Positions 33,488-41,663 of a DNA stretch of 64,000 nt are shown here, one piece after another. The stretch is from Gemmatimonadota bacterium. Its GTDB lineage: Bacteria; Gemmatimonadota; Gemmatimonadetes; Gemmatimonadales; GWC2-71-9. The stretch's first letter is position 1; each line of letters begins with the position of its first letter. Position numbers and translations under genes: made by a program. The stretch spans positions 1,064,145 to 1,128,144 of the forward strand of contig JADKJZ010000014.1 in assembly GCA_016720805.1 (NCBI GenBank), given 5' to 3'. The notes under the pieces were generated by a model. That model ran no database searches. It saw only the letters and a list, made by a program, of their open reading frames with translations, and had not been told where the DNA came from.

Positions 33488-35266
33488 GTGGCTACCCTCC
33501 CCGCCATCGTCGTGGCCCTGGTGGCCGGTGGCGCAATGGCGTGGTGGAGCTACCGAGGTCGCACGGCGCAGCCGCTCGCCATGGCGGCGGCGGTTTGCCG
33601 GACACTCGGCGCCGCACTCCTGGTCCTCCTCCTCCTCAATCCGACACTCTCCTCCCGGCTGCTCACGCAGCGTCCGCTGATCCTGCTCGACCATTCCGTC
33701 TCGATGCTCGCGCAGCGCGGCCAGGGCTCGGCGGCTCGCGCGGCGGCGGCCGCGCTGGGCGACACCGTCGCCTTCGGCGACCTCGCGCCTGGTGAAGCGG
33801 GTGGGCGCAGCATGCTTGGGGCGGCATTGCCCGCGGCACTCGCCAGCGGCCGGCCGGTCACGGTCGTGACCGATGGCGAAATCGGTGACGCCGACGCGCT
33901 GCCGACCGAGCTGCTTGCGACGACCACGGTGCGCCTCTTTCCGCGCGGCCCTGGGGATGACGTGGCGCTGGTCGAGGTTCGTGGTCCCGAACGGTTGGCT
34001 GCAGGCGATTCGCTGCATCTGCGGGTCGAAGCGCGGCGAGTGGGCGCGGCACCCGACAGCACGCGGATCGAGATTCGCGACGGTGCCCAACTGCTGCAGG
34101 CCGCGACGATCAGGCTGGGCAGTACCGGGCGCGGCGTCGTGGACCTTGCGATGGCCATGCCGTCGGCGAGTGTCGGGCTGCGGTGGCTGGAGATCCGTCG
34201 CGTCGGTGCCGCCGATGCGGAAGCCGGGGACGATCTTCGTTGGTGGGCGGTCCGCGTGACCCCGTCACCGGGGGTGGTGGTGTTGGCGAGTGCACCGGAC
34301 TGGGACGGACGTTTCCTGTATCGCGCACTCCGCGATGTCACCGAGGCCCCCGTCCGTGGTTACGCCCAGTTGCAGCCGGGGCAGTGGCGCCGGATGGACG
34401 ATCTCCGTCGTGTGCCGGCCGCCGAGGTGCAGGCGGCGGCACGAGCCGCCGATCTGCTCGCCGTGCGCGGTGAGGTCGAACCTTGGCGTCGCAGCGGCCG
34501 CGCACGGCTCCTCTGGCCCGTCGCGGCGATGGCGGGAGACTGGTACCTCGCGCCGAGCGCCTCCTCACCGGTCGCGGGCGGCTTTGCCGGGGGCGATGCC
34601 GATTCGTTGCCGCCTGCCGTCGCCGTGACGCCCCTCGGCGCCGAGGCGACCTCGGCATGGGTCGGCGCCACCGCGCGACTCGCGCGGCGCGGGAGCGATG
34701 TCCCCGTGATCGGCGGACAGCAGGGGCGGGACGGCCGCACCGTCACCTTCGGCGCGGACGGCCTCTTCCGATGGGGCTTTCGGGGTGGGGTGTCCGAGCA
34801 GGTGTGGCGCGCCCTCGTGGCCGATGCGGCGGCGTGGTTGCTGGCAACGCCCGATTCGGCGAGCGCAGCCATCCGGCCGATCGCCCTGGTGACGCCGCGG
34901 GGGCGGGCGGTCCGGTTTCGCTGGGTTGGCAGTCGGGCGCCGGAACCCGTCGCCATCACCCTCCGCGACTCGGCGCGAACTCGAGTCGACACCCTGCGCT
35001 TCGACGCCGGCGGAGAGGCCTCCATTCCGTTGCCGGTTGGTCGCTATCGCTACCTCGTGGCCGATGGCGGTGGTAGCGGGGACTTCGGCGTGGAGCCCTA
35101 CGCCGACGAACTGGTCCCGACCCCGGTGACCCTCACGGAGCGGCGGGCGACGGTCGCGACGGCCTCGACCGGGCGTGGTGCTCGCGAATGGCCCGCGCTG
35201 TTCCTGCTGATCGTCCTCGCCTTCGGGGCGGAGTGGCTCCTCCGCCGCCGACTCGGCATGCGCTAG
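33488..35266 (+). CDS. Large membrane protein with vWA-like segment
   Basis: A 592-residue protein. Two N-terminal membrane helices (about 4-20 and 33-50) precede a vWA-like strand ILLDHSVSM, a MIDAS-type DxSxS with His in the second position. A C-terminal helix (ALFLLIVLAFGAEWLLRRR) anchors the end. The middle is probably periplasmic and contains no motif I recognise. This layout (TM, vWA-like domain, long extracytoplasmic part, TM) resembles the BatA-related and CHP-class proteins of aerotolerance-type operons, but the partner MoxR genes are absent. The start is GTG 33488, 5 bases after hisA. Function unknown. Confidence 0.7.
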   Translation: MATLPAIVVALVAGGAMAWWSYRGRTAQPLAMAAAVCRTLGAALLVLLLLNPTLSSRLLTQRPLILLDHSVSMLAQRGQGSAARAAAAALGDTVAFGDLAPGEAGGRSMLGAALPAALASGRPVTVVTDGEIGDADALPTELLATTTVRLFPRGPGDDVALVEVRGPERLAAGDSLHLRVEARRVGAAPDSTRIEIRDGAQLLQAATIRLGSTGRGVVDLAMAMPSASVGLRWLEIRRVGAADAEAGDDLRWWAVRVTPSPGVVVLASAPDWDGRFLYRALRDVTEAPVRGYAQLQPGQWRRMDDLRRVPAAEVQAAARAADLLAVRGEVEPWRRSGRARLLWPVAAMAGDWYLAPSASSPVAGGFAGGDADSLPPAVAVTPLGAEATSAWVGATARLARRGSDVPVIGGQQGRDGRTVTFGADGLFRWGFRGGVSEQVWRALVADAAAWLLATPDSASAAIRPIALVTPRGRAVRFRWVGSRAPEPVAITLRDSARTRVDTLRFDAGGEASIPLPVGRYRYLVADGGGSGDFGVEPYADELVPTPVTLTERRATVATASTGRGAREWPALFLLIVLAFGAEWLLRRRLGMR

Positions 35267-35293
35267 GATTCGGCATCACATGTTCAGGATGAA

Positions 35294-36205
35294 ATGATGG
35301 CACGACTCGGGGAAAAACTCGGACTCTGGCAACGGATCAAGCGGCTGGCGCTCACGGACGTGGGGGCGCTCGCACGCGGCCTCAATGCCGACGATCTCGA
35401 ACAGATGGAGCGCGTGCTGATCGAGGCCGATTTCGGCGTGCCCGCCACGCTCGACCTGGTTGCCTTCCTCGAGGGCGAGGTGCGCAAGGGGAAGTTGAAG
35501 ACCGATGTGCAGTTGCGCGACGCCGTCGTGACGCAATTGGGCGCAATGCTTGCCGGTCCGTCGGACCCCGCGAGGCTTGAGTCTCCCGCGAGCGGTCCGA
35601 CTGTCGTCCTCGTGGTCGGCGTGAATGGCGTGGGGAAGACCACCTCGGTCGCGAAGCTCGCGCGCCGGCTTCAGCAGGAGGGAAAGAAGGTGCTCCTCGG
35701 CGCGGCAGACACGTATCGCGCCGGCGCCGTCGCGCAGCTTGAGACCTGGGCCGCACGACTCGGCATCGAATGCGTCTCGGGCGCGTCGGGGGGCGACCCG
35801 GCGGCGGTGGCGTACGATGCGGTCGAGGCGGCGATTGCCCGGAATGTCGACGTGGTGGTGATCGACACCGCGGGGCGTCTGCACACGCAGGACGGCCTGA
35901 TGGCAGAGCTCAGCAAGGTGGTGCGTGTCGTGGCGAAGAAGCTGCCCGGCGCGCCGCACGAAGTCTTTCTGGTGCTCGATGGCACCGTCGGCCAGAATGC
36001 GGTGCAGCAGGGGAAACTCTTCGGCAAGGTGGTGTCGCCGACCGGACTGGTGATCACCAAGCTCGATGGCACTGCCCGCGGCGGCGCGATCGTGGCACTT
36101 CGTCGGGAGCTCAACGTACCGATCCGCTTCGTCGGGACCGGCGAGACGGTGGATGACTTCGCGCCGTTCGATCCGCGGGCCTGGGCGGAGACGCTCTTTG
36201 ACTGA
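35294..36205 (+). CDS. ftsY: Signal recognition particle receptor FtsY
   Basis: A 303-residue SRP GTPase with only the NG domains. The N domain is about 1-90. The G domain carries G1 GVNGVGKTT (109-117), DTYRAGAVAQL, VIDTAGRLH, TKLDGTARGG and the closing GETVDDFAPFD. The acidic A domain of E. coli FtsY is absent, as in many bacteria. It docks the SRP-ribosome complex at the membrane. Two adjacent ATGs (35294 and 35297) are possible starts, with CAGGATG just upstream. Its end overlaps the next gene by 8 bases. Confidence 0.96.
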   Translation: MMARLGEKLGLWQRIKRLALTDVGALARGLNADDLEQMERVLIEADFGVPATLDLVAFLEGEVRKGKLKTDVQLRDAVVTQLGAMLAGPSDPARLESPASGPTVVLVVGVNGVGKTTSVAKLARRLQQEGKKVLLGAADTYRAGAVAQLETWAARLGIECVSGASGGDPAAVAYDAVEAAIARNVDVVVIDTAGRLHTQDGLMAELSKVVRVVAKKLPGAPHEVFLVLDGTVGQNAVQQGKLFGKVVSPTGLVITKLDGTARGGAIVALRRELNVPIRFVGTGETVDDFAPFDPRAWAETLFD

Positions 36206-36686
36206 GGCACGCCCAACGCCGTGGCGCGCCCCATCGGCCGTCCTCGCCATGCTCGTGGCGGGGACGGCCGCGGTCTTGGTGGGCTATGGGGCGGCGTGGC
36301 TGCCAGGCGGCGCGCCACCGTGGGCCAGTTGGGCGATGGTCATCGGCATGGCGCTGCTGTTGCCGGGCACGCTCTTGCTGGGCGCACTGCGACGTGGTCG
36401 GAACAGCGTTCGCCTGGTGCTGATCGCGCTGGCACTCGGCCTCCTGCTGGTCGTGGCGTTCGGCGCGGCGTTGCTGCTGCCGGCCGCTGGTGCGGAAGAG
36501 GCCCTGTTCCTCGGCCTGCCGCGGCGCGCGGCGATCATCGTCTACGGCGTCGGGCTCGTGCCGCTCCTCTTCCTGCCGTGGGCGTTCGCGCGTGACTTCC
36601 GTGACTTCGGACTCGATGAGGCCCGCCTGGACGCGCTCCGGCGCGAGTGTGCGCGGGTCGGCCCGCCTCGGGAGCCGCGACCATGA
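36198..36686 (+). CDS. Small membrane protein, four TM segments
   Basis: A protein of about 162 residues with four hydrophobic helices (about 12-32, 37-58, 67-90 and 100-120) and a charged C-terminal tail (ARDFRDFGLDEARLDALRRE). I do not recognise the family. TTG 36198, overlapping the ftsY stop, would give the full frame; ATG 36249 is an alternative that shortens the N-terminus by 17 residues. Its stop overlaps the symporter ATG in an ATGA, so the two are probably made together. It could be an accessory subunit of the symporter; this is inference. Confidence 0.6.
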   Translation: MTEARPTPWRAPSAVLAMLVAGTAAVLVGYGAAWLPGGAPPWASWAMVIGMALLLPGTLLLGALRRGRNSVRLVLIALALGLLLVVAFGAALLLPAAGAEEALFLGLPRRAAIIVYGVGLVPLLFLPWAFARDFRDFGLDEARLDALRRECARVGPPREPRP

Positions 36687-38140
36687 TCGTCGCCGTGGCG
36701 ATCGGCTACCTCGCGCTCTGTCTGCTGATCGGGGCGTGGGCCGCGCGCCGCACGCACTCGGCGCAGGACTTCTTCGTCGCTGGCGCGGGGATCGGGCTGT
36801 GGCCGTTGGCGATCGCATCGATGGCGGCCACACTGTCGGGCTTCGCGTTCATTGGCGGTCCCGGCTTGCTCTACAGCGTGGGTACCGGTGCGCTCTTCAT
36901 TGTGCTGCCTGCCGGCATCACCGGGGCACTGAGTGCCTGGCTGCTGGGGAGTCGGATGCGCCTGCTGGGCGAAGTGCGGGGCCTGATGACCGTCCCCGAC
37001 GCGATCGGCGTGCGGTACCGGTCGCGGGCCGCGCAGGGGCTCTCGGCGCTCGCCATCCTGGTGGCGACGATCGGATACCTTGCGACCAACCTGCTCGCGC
37101 TCGGCCTGATCATCGACGCGATCTTCCACACGGGGCTCCCGCTGGGGATCGTGATCGGCGCGGTGGTGGTGGTGGCCTACTCGGCCGCCGGAGGCATCCT
37201 CGCCGGCATCTACACCGATCTGGTGCAGGGGGCCATCATGGCGCTCGCCTCGATGCTGGTCTTCGGCGCGGCGATGACCAGCGGTGGGGGGCTCGGCGGC
37301 ATCTCGCGGACCATCCTGGCGCATGAGCCGATGCTGCTCGGGCCGTGGGGGAAATTCACCCCGCTGGCGGCGCTCTCCTTCTTCTTCGTATTCGCCCTGG
37401 GCACGCTGGGCCAGCCGCACGTGATCCACAAGTACTACATGCTGCGCGATCCTCGTCGGTTGCGGTGGTACCCGTTGCTGATGACCGGGGCGATGGTGGT
37501 GACGCTGCTGCTCTACTTTGGCGTGGGTGTCGCGATCAAGGCCGCGGTCCTGCGGGGTGACGTCCCGCCGCTGGCGAGGGGGGATGACGCCACCCCGACC
37601 TTCCTGCTGCGCTACACGGCCCCCTGGCTCGCGGGGCTCGTCTTCAGCGGCGTCGCCGCTGCGATCATGAGTACCGTCAATTCCTTCTTCAGCGTCGGCG
37701 CGGCCGCGATCACGCACGATCTTCCCGTGGCATTCGGACGTCGCGCCACAAACGAGTTGCGAGGTGGCCGGATGGCGACGCTCGCGTTGGCGGTCCTCGC
37801 GACATTGCTTGCCCTCGGCAGCGGCCAGGCCGTGGCCCTCCTCGGCGTCTTCGGCTGGGGGCTCTTTGCCTCGACCCTCGTACCGGCACTCGCCATCGGA
37901 CTGAACTGGCCAGGAGCCACCCGGAAGGGGGCCCTCGCCTCGATCGGCGTCGGTCTGGTGACCACCCTCCTCTTCGAGACCCTCGCCTGGGCCAAGGCCT
38001 ACACCTTCCCGGCCGGCGTCACGGTCTCGGGACTCTCCCTGATCCTGGCGATGGCCACCTTCTTCGCGGTGTCGTGGCTGACGCGCGACGAGGCGGAGGG
38101 AGATCTCGATGCGGACGTGCGGGTGATCATCGAAAGCTGA
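36683..38140 (+). CDS. Sodium:solute symporter family protein
   Basis: A 485-residue protein with about thirteen membrane helices and the LeuT-like fold of the SSS family. Family features are SAQDFFVAGAGIGLWPLAIA, the sodium-site region AATLSGFAFIGGPG, YSAAGGILAGIYTDLVQGAIM and the FSGVAAAIMSTVNSFFSV stretch in helix 8. The substrate cannot be deduced; PanF/PutP-like carboxylate or amino acid transport are both possible. The gene overlaps the small membrane protein gene by four bases and ends 11 bases before a heptad repeat array. Confidence 0.88.
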   Translation: MIVAVAIGYLALCLLIGAWAARRTHSAQDFFVAGAGIGLWPLAIASMAATLSGFAFIGGPGLLYSVGTGALFIVLPAGITGALSAWLLGSRMRLLGEVRGLMTVPDAIGVRYRSRAAQGLSALAILVATIGYLATNLLALGLIIDAIFHTGLPLGIVIGAVVVVAYSAAGGILAGIYTDLVQGAIMALASMLVFGAAMTSGGGLGGISRTILAHEPMLLGPWGKFTPLAALSFFFVFALGTLGQPHVIHKYYMLRDPRRLRWYPLLMTGAMVVTLLLYFGVGVAIKAAVLRGDVPPLARGDDATPTFLLRYTAPWLAGLVFSGVAAAIMSTVNSFFSVGAAAITHDLPVAFGRRATNELRGGRMATLALAVLATLLALGSGQAVALLGVFGWGLFASTLVPALAIGLNWPGATRKGALASIGVGLVTTLLFETLAWAKAYTFPAGVTVSGLSLILAMATFFAVSWLTRDEAEGDLDADVRVIIES

Positions 38141-38150
38141 AGGGTCGTTA

Positions 38151-38185
38151 CGATGATCGATCATCGATCATCGATCATCGATCGT
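38151..38185 (+). repeat. 7-bp tandem repeat array, CGATCAT class (5 units)
   Basis: CGATGAT, three CGATCAT units and CGATCGT, 10 bases after the symporter stop codon. The array directly precedes the putative recG promoter. Confidence 0.9.
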
Positions 38186-38196
38186 CGAATCTCTCT

Positions 38197-38202
38197 TATC
38201 TT
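38197..38202 (+). promoter_or_regulatory. Putative -10 element of recG
   Basis: TATCTT lies 6 bases before the recG ATG, so the transcript would be leaderless. The -35 position falls within the heptad array (TCATCG) and is weak, so the call is tentative. The murC start has the same element and spacing. Confidence 0.4.
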
Positions 38203-38208
38203 GGTCTC

Positions 38209-40272
38209 ATGGCCCAACTCCGCCTCGACACTCCCATCCAGTTCCTGAAAGGCATCGGCGAGAAGCGCGCCGACGCCTTCGCGCGGCTGGGCGTGGTGTC
38301 GGTGCACGACCTGCTGCACCACCTGCCGCATCGCTACATCGACGCCTCGACCACCACGCCGCTCGCGCAGGCGCGTGTCGGCGATGATGTGGCGTGCATC
38401 GGTACGGTCGTCAGCAAGGGGGTGCTGCCGACGCGGAAGGGGCTGCGGGTCTTCCATGCCGTGCTCAAGGATGCGAGCGGGTTGCTGGAGTGTGCCTGGC
38501 CCGGGCAGGCGTTCCTCGACCGGACGCTGGCCGTGGGGCAGTTGATCCTCGTGGCAGGCCCGATCCGCTTCTATCACGGCCGGCAGATGGCACCGCGCGA
38601 GCTGGTGATTCTCGGCGACGCCGACGATCCGGCTGCCGCGGGGCGGATCCTCCCGGTCTATCCCGCCACCGAGGGGCTCTCGCACAAGCAGATCCGCGCG
38701 CTGATGGAGACGCACCTCGACACCCTCTCGCCGTTGGTGCCGGACGTCCTCGACCCGACGCTGCGCGACCGCTTTGCGTTGCCGTCATTGGCGGATGCAC
38801 TGCGGGCTGTGCACCGCCCGACGACGATGGCGGAGGCGGAGTCGGGACGGCGCCGGTTGGCACTGGACGAACTGCTCGACCTGCAGCTCATGTTGGCGCG
38901 CGCTCGTCACGTGGCGCGCCATGGGCAGCGCGGCCAGACCTTCACGCTGCACAAGACCTTCACGTCACAGCTGCGCGAGGCGCTGCCGTGGCCGCTCACC
39001 GGCGACCAGAAGAAGGCGATCCGCGAGATCTTCGAGGACATGACGCACGAGGAGCGGATGCACCGCCTCGTGATGGGCGATGTCGGCACCGGGAAGACGG
39101 TGGTGGCGCTCTTCGCAATGCTGCTGGCGCTGGAGAACGACTGCCAGGCCGCCCTGATGGCGCCGACGGAACTGCTCGCCGAGCAACACCACCGGACGCT
39201 CACGACGCTGCTCGCCCCGCTTGGGCTCGTGCCGGAGCTGCTGCTCGGGCGACTGACCGCAGCCGAGAAGAAGGCGGCGCACGCCCGGCTGCGCACCGGT
39301 GCCACGAAGCTGGTTGTCGGGACGCATGCACTCGTGCAGGAGTCGGTGGCCTTCCAGCGCCTCGGCCTGGTGGTGATCGACGAACAGCACCGCTTCGGGG
39401 TGGAGCAACGCGCTGCGCTGATGGGGAAGGGGGAGGCACCCGACGTGCTGCTGTTGACCGCCACGCCTATCCCGCGCTCGTTGGCACTGACGCGCTACGG
39501 CGACCTCGATGCCTCGCTGCTCAAGGAGCGGCCGCCTGGGCGCGGCACCATCCGCACCGCCGTCCGCACGCCGTCGCAACGTCGGCGGGTCTTCGAGTTC
39601 CTGCGCGAGACGGCACTCAAGGGCGGGCAGGTCTACATCGTCCTGCCGGTGATCGAGGAGTCGGAGAAGGCCGACCTGCGCGCGGCGCAGACGATGGCGA
39701 CCTCGCTCACGGCGCAGTGGCCGGATGTGACGGTCGGACTGGTGCATGGCCGGCTCAAGGCACCAGAGCGTGATCAGGTCATGCGCGACTTCCGCGACGG
39801 CAAGATCGGCGTGCTGGTCGCCACCACGGTGATCGAGGTCGGGATCGACGTCGCGAATGCGACGGTCATGGTCATCGAGCATCCGGAGCGCTTCGGGCTG
39901 GCGCAGTTGCACCAGCTCCGCGGCCGCGTCGGACGGGGGAGCGGCGACTCGCACAGCATCCTGCTCACCGTCGGCGAGGACGTCCCGGAGCGGCTCCGGG
40001 CGTTCTCGAAGACCGACGACGGCTTCGCGATCGCCGAGCTCGACTTGCAGGAGCGCCGGCAAGGCGACCTGCTCGGCGCCCGGCAGTCCGGCGGCGTCGA
40101 CTTCAAGGTGGCCCGCTTCCCGGACGACACCGACCTGCTCACCGAGGCGCGCGCCCTCGCGCGCACGATTCTCGACGCCGACCCGACCCTGGACCGCCGC
40201 GAGCATCAGGCGCTGAAGGATCGGGTGGTGACGCGGTATCCGAGGGGGGAGACGTTGTTTAGGGTGGGATGA
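38209..40272 (+). CDS. recG: ATP-dependent DNA helicase RecG
   Basis: A 687-residue helicase. The N-terminal wedge/OB domain (about 1-200) is followed by the helicase core: motif I GDVGTGKTVVA, Ia APTELLAEQH, the DEQH box (VIDEQHRFGVEQR), III TATPIPRSL, and in the second half VHGRLKAPERD, ATTVIEVGIDVANATVMVIE and QLRGRVGRGSGDSH. RecG remodels stalled replication forks and Holliday junctions. ATG 38209 fits the family N-terminus. The stop lies within a heptad repeat array that begins at 40268. Confidence 0.96.
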   Translation: MAQLRLDTPIQFLKGIGEKRADAFARLGVVSVHDLLHHLPHRYIDASTTTPLAQARVGDDVACIGTVVSKGVLPTRKGLRVFHAVLKDASGLLECAWPGQAFLDRTLAVGQLILVAGPIRFYHGRQMAPRELVILGDADDPAAAGRILPVYPATEGLSHKQIRALMETHLDTLSPLVPDVLDPTLRDRFALPSLADALRAVHRPTTMAEAESGRRRLALDELLDLQLMLARARHVARHGQRGQTFTLHKTFTSQLREALPWPLTGDQKKAIREIFEDMTHEERMHRLVMGDVGTGKTVVALFAMLLALENDCQAALMAPTELLAEQHHRTLTTLLAPLGLVPELLLGRLTAAEKKAAHARLRTGATKLVVGTHALVQESVAFQRLGLVVIDEQHRFGVEQRAALMGKGEAPDVLLLTATPIPRSLALTRYGDLDASLLKERPPGRGTIRTAVRTPSQRRRVFEFLRETALKGGQVYIVLPVIEESEKADLRAAQTMATSLTAQWPDVTVGLVHGRLKAPERDQVMRDFRDGKIGVLVATTVIEVGIDVANATVMVIEHPERFGLAQLHQLRGRVGRGSGDSHSILLTVGEDVPERLRAFSKTDDGFAIAELDLQERRQGDLLGARQSGGVDFKVARFPDDTDLLTEARALARTILDADPTLDRREHQALKDRVVTRYPRGETLFRVG

Positions 40273-40302
40273 TGGATGATGGATGATGGATGATGGATGA
40301 TC
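40268..40302 (+). repeat. 7-bp tandem repeat array, GATGATG class (5 units)
   Basis: Four GATGATG units and GATGATC. The recG stop codon TGA (40270-40272) lies inside the first unit. Confidence 0.9.
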
Positions 40303-40320
40303 GATGGCCTGTCTCGGAGT

Positions 40321-40367
40321 TGTCATCCTGAGCGTAATGGCCCGAAGGGCCGCGCAGTCGAAGGACC
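40321..40367 (+). repeat. REP-like 47-base element, copy 1 (direct)
   Basis: Starts TGTCATCCTGAGCG and ends GCGCAGTCGAAGGACC, with an internal hairpin GGCCC-GAA-GGGCC-like core. Its inverted counterpart lies at 41513-41559. The pair brackets the first zinc-ribbon paralogue. The TGTCATCCTGAGCG head is a type seen in dispersed repeats of many bacterial genomes. Confidence 0.85.
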
Positions 40368-40421
40368 TACGACCTACGACCTACGACGTACGACCCTAAC
40401 AACCAACGACCAACGACTAAC
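40366..40421 (+). repeat. 7-bp tandem repeat array, CCTACGA/GACCAAC classes (8 units)
   Basis: Eight heptamers in unbroken 7-base register: CCTACGA three times, CGTACGA, CCCTAAC, AACCAAC, GACCAAC and GACTAAC. It ends 8 bases before the GTG of the first paralogue. A 13-unit version of the same array precedes the second paralogue. Confidence 0.9.
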
Positions 40422-40429
40422 GGCTCTCC

Positions 40430-41458
40430 GTGTACTCCACCTGCCTCTTCTGCACCAAGGACCTCGGCACCAACGAGGTGATCGAGACGCTGCCCATCGG
40501 GCGGCGGCTCGCCTTTGATGCGTCGCAGGGTCGGCTCTGGGTGGTGTGCCGGCACTGCGCCAAGTGGAACCTGGTGCCGTTCGAGTCGCGGCTCGAGAGC
40601 ATCGACGCGTGCGAGCGACTCTTCCGCGACACGCCGACGCGGTACTCGACCGACAACATCGGCTTGGCGCGGGTGAAGGAGGGCTTGGAGCTGGTGCGGA
40701 TCGGGCCGGCGCAGCGGCCGGAGTTTGCGGGGTGGCGGTATGGGGACCAGTTCAGGCGACGGCGTCGGCGGAACCTCCTGATCGGTGTTGGCGGCGCGGC
40801 GTTAGTGGGTGGGGCAGTGTTGGCACCTGGCCTGTCTGGCGGCATGGGAGCGCTTGCAGCGGTGTTCGCCTATCAATGGGGCGACGTCGCATTCGCAGCA
40901 CTCAGAGCTTCCCGAGGCCGGATGGCGGTCGTCGATCCTCGGAATGGCGTCCGCCAGACACTCTGGCGAACGGCGATGACGAGCGCGCGCGTCGCGTGGC
41001 GGGATAGCACGCCCGTGTTGCGCGTCATGCCCCTCCTCAGCCGGAAGCTCGAGTGGCACGGCGATGACGTCCCTCGCATCGGTCAACGGGTTATGGCCGG
41101 GGTCAACTTGCTCGACGGGGGCCGGAAGGCACTGGCGGCGGCGACCACAATACTGGGAGACCACCACGGCGATCTTTCGAGCTGGATGATGCTTCGGTCG
41201 AAGGAGCCGGGTTTCGTCGATCCGCGCACCGGGAGCTCCCCGGTCTTCGCCGCGAATCGTGCCGACTATTGGCAGGGATATGGCGAACCCATGCTCATCA
41301 TCGGCAAGCTTCCCGAGGTCGAGCGGCTGGCCGTAGAGATGTACTTCGCCGAATCCGCCGAACGCAACTACCTCGAGGGTGAGCTCACACTTCTCGAGCG
41401 CGAATGGCGTCAGGCGGAGCAACTCGCGAAGATTGCCGATGGGCTGGCGCTGGAGTAG
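40430..41458 (+). CDS. Zinc-ribbon membrane protein paralogue 1
   Basis: A 342-residue protein of a family I do not recognise. The N-terminal domain (1-105) has two Cys pairs, C5/C8 and C40/C43, a zinc-ribbon arrangement, followed by a basic stretch RRRRRR. One or two hydrophobic helices follow (about 113-150), then a soluble part and a C-terminal amphipathic helix (LEGELTLLEREWRQAEQLAK) likely to form a coiled coil. It is the first of four tandem paralogues. Its first 317 bases match paralogue 2 with one difference (C40490 versus T41724). GTG 40430 is the start; no good ribosome-binding site, only CTCTCC precedes it. Confidence 0.75.
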   Translation: MYSTCLFCTKDLGTNEVIETLPIGRRLAFDASQGRLWVVCRHCAKWNLVPFESRLESIDACERLFRDTPTRYSTDNIGLARVKEGLELVRIGPAQRPEFAGWRYGDQFRRRRRRNLLIGVGGAALVGGAVLAPGLSGGMGALAAVFAYQWGDVAFAALRASRGRMAVVDPRNGVRQTLWRTAMTSARVAWRDSTPVLRVMPLLSRKLEWHGDDVPRIGQRVMAGVNLLDGGRKALAAATTILGDHHGDLSSWMMLRSKEPGFVDPRTGSSPVFAANRADYWQGYGEPMLIIGKLPEVERLAVEMYFAESAERNYLEGELTLLEREWRQAEQLAKIADGLALE

Positions 41459-41460
41459 GC

Positions 41461-41488
41461 GAGAAGCGAGAAGCGAGAAGCGATAAGG
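41461..41488 (+). repeat. 7-bp tandem repeat array, GAGAAGC class (4 units)
   Basis: Three GAGAAGC units and GATAAGG, two bases after the stop codon of paralogue 1. Confidence 0.88.
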
Positions 41489-41491
41489 GCC

Positions 41492-41513
41492 AAGTGCATT
41501 CGCGAGCACGCAG
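41492..41513 (+). repeat. 22-base direct repeat downstream of paralogue 1
   Basis: A 22-base sequence beginning AAGTGCATTCGCG and ending GCACGCAG. It recurs exactly at 42721-42742, downstream of paralogue 2 at the equivalent place. It belongs to the duplicated unit of about 1.23 kb. Confidence 0.9.
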
Positions 41514-41559
41514 GTCCTTCGACTGCGCAGCCCTGCGGGCTGCTTCGCTCAGGATGACA
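41513..41559 (-). repeat. REP-like 47-base element, copy 2 (inverted)
   Basis: Read on the minus strand it matches 40321-40367 at 41 of 47 positions. Some differences compensate across the central hairpin (GGCCC/GGGCC in copy 1, AGCCC/GGGCT here), which points to a conserved stem. The two copies form long inverted repeats around paralogue 1. Confidence 0.85.
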
Positions 41560-41564
41560 TAACT

Positions 41565-41655
41565 CCTACGACCTACGACTTACGACCTACGACCTACGAC
41601 CTACGACTTACGACCTACGACGTACGACCCTAACGACCAACGACTAACGACTAAC
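41565..41655 (+). repeat. 7-bp tandem repeat array, CCTACGA/GACTAAC classes (13 units)
   Basis: Thirteen heptamers in continuous register: CCTACGA variants (including CTTACGA and CGTACGA), then CCCTAAC, GACCAAC and two GACTAAC. It ends 8 bases before the GTG of paralogue 2, the same offset as the 8-unit array before paralogue 1, so unit number differs between copies. Confidence 0.92.
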
Positions 41656-41663
41656 GACTCTCC

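Noticed and set aside
33488..35266. BatA/aerotolerance operon member
   Set aside because: No MoxR ATPase or other Bat genes are adjacent; only the generic vWA-like strand and membrane layout match, so it was left as unknown.
41565..41655. Heptad array considered as a CRISPR array
   Set aside because: Units are 7 bases with no spacers, and no cas genes are near; it is a simple tandem repeat.
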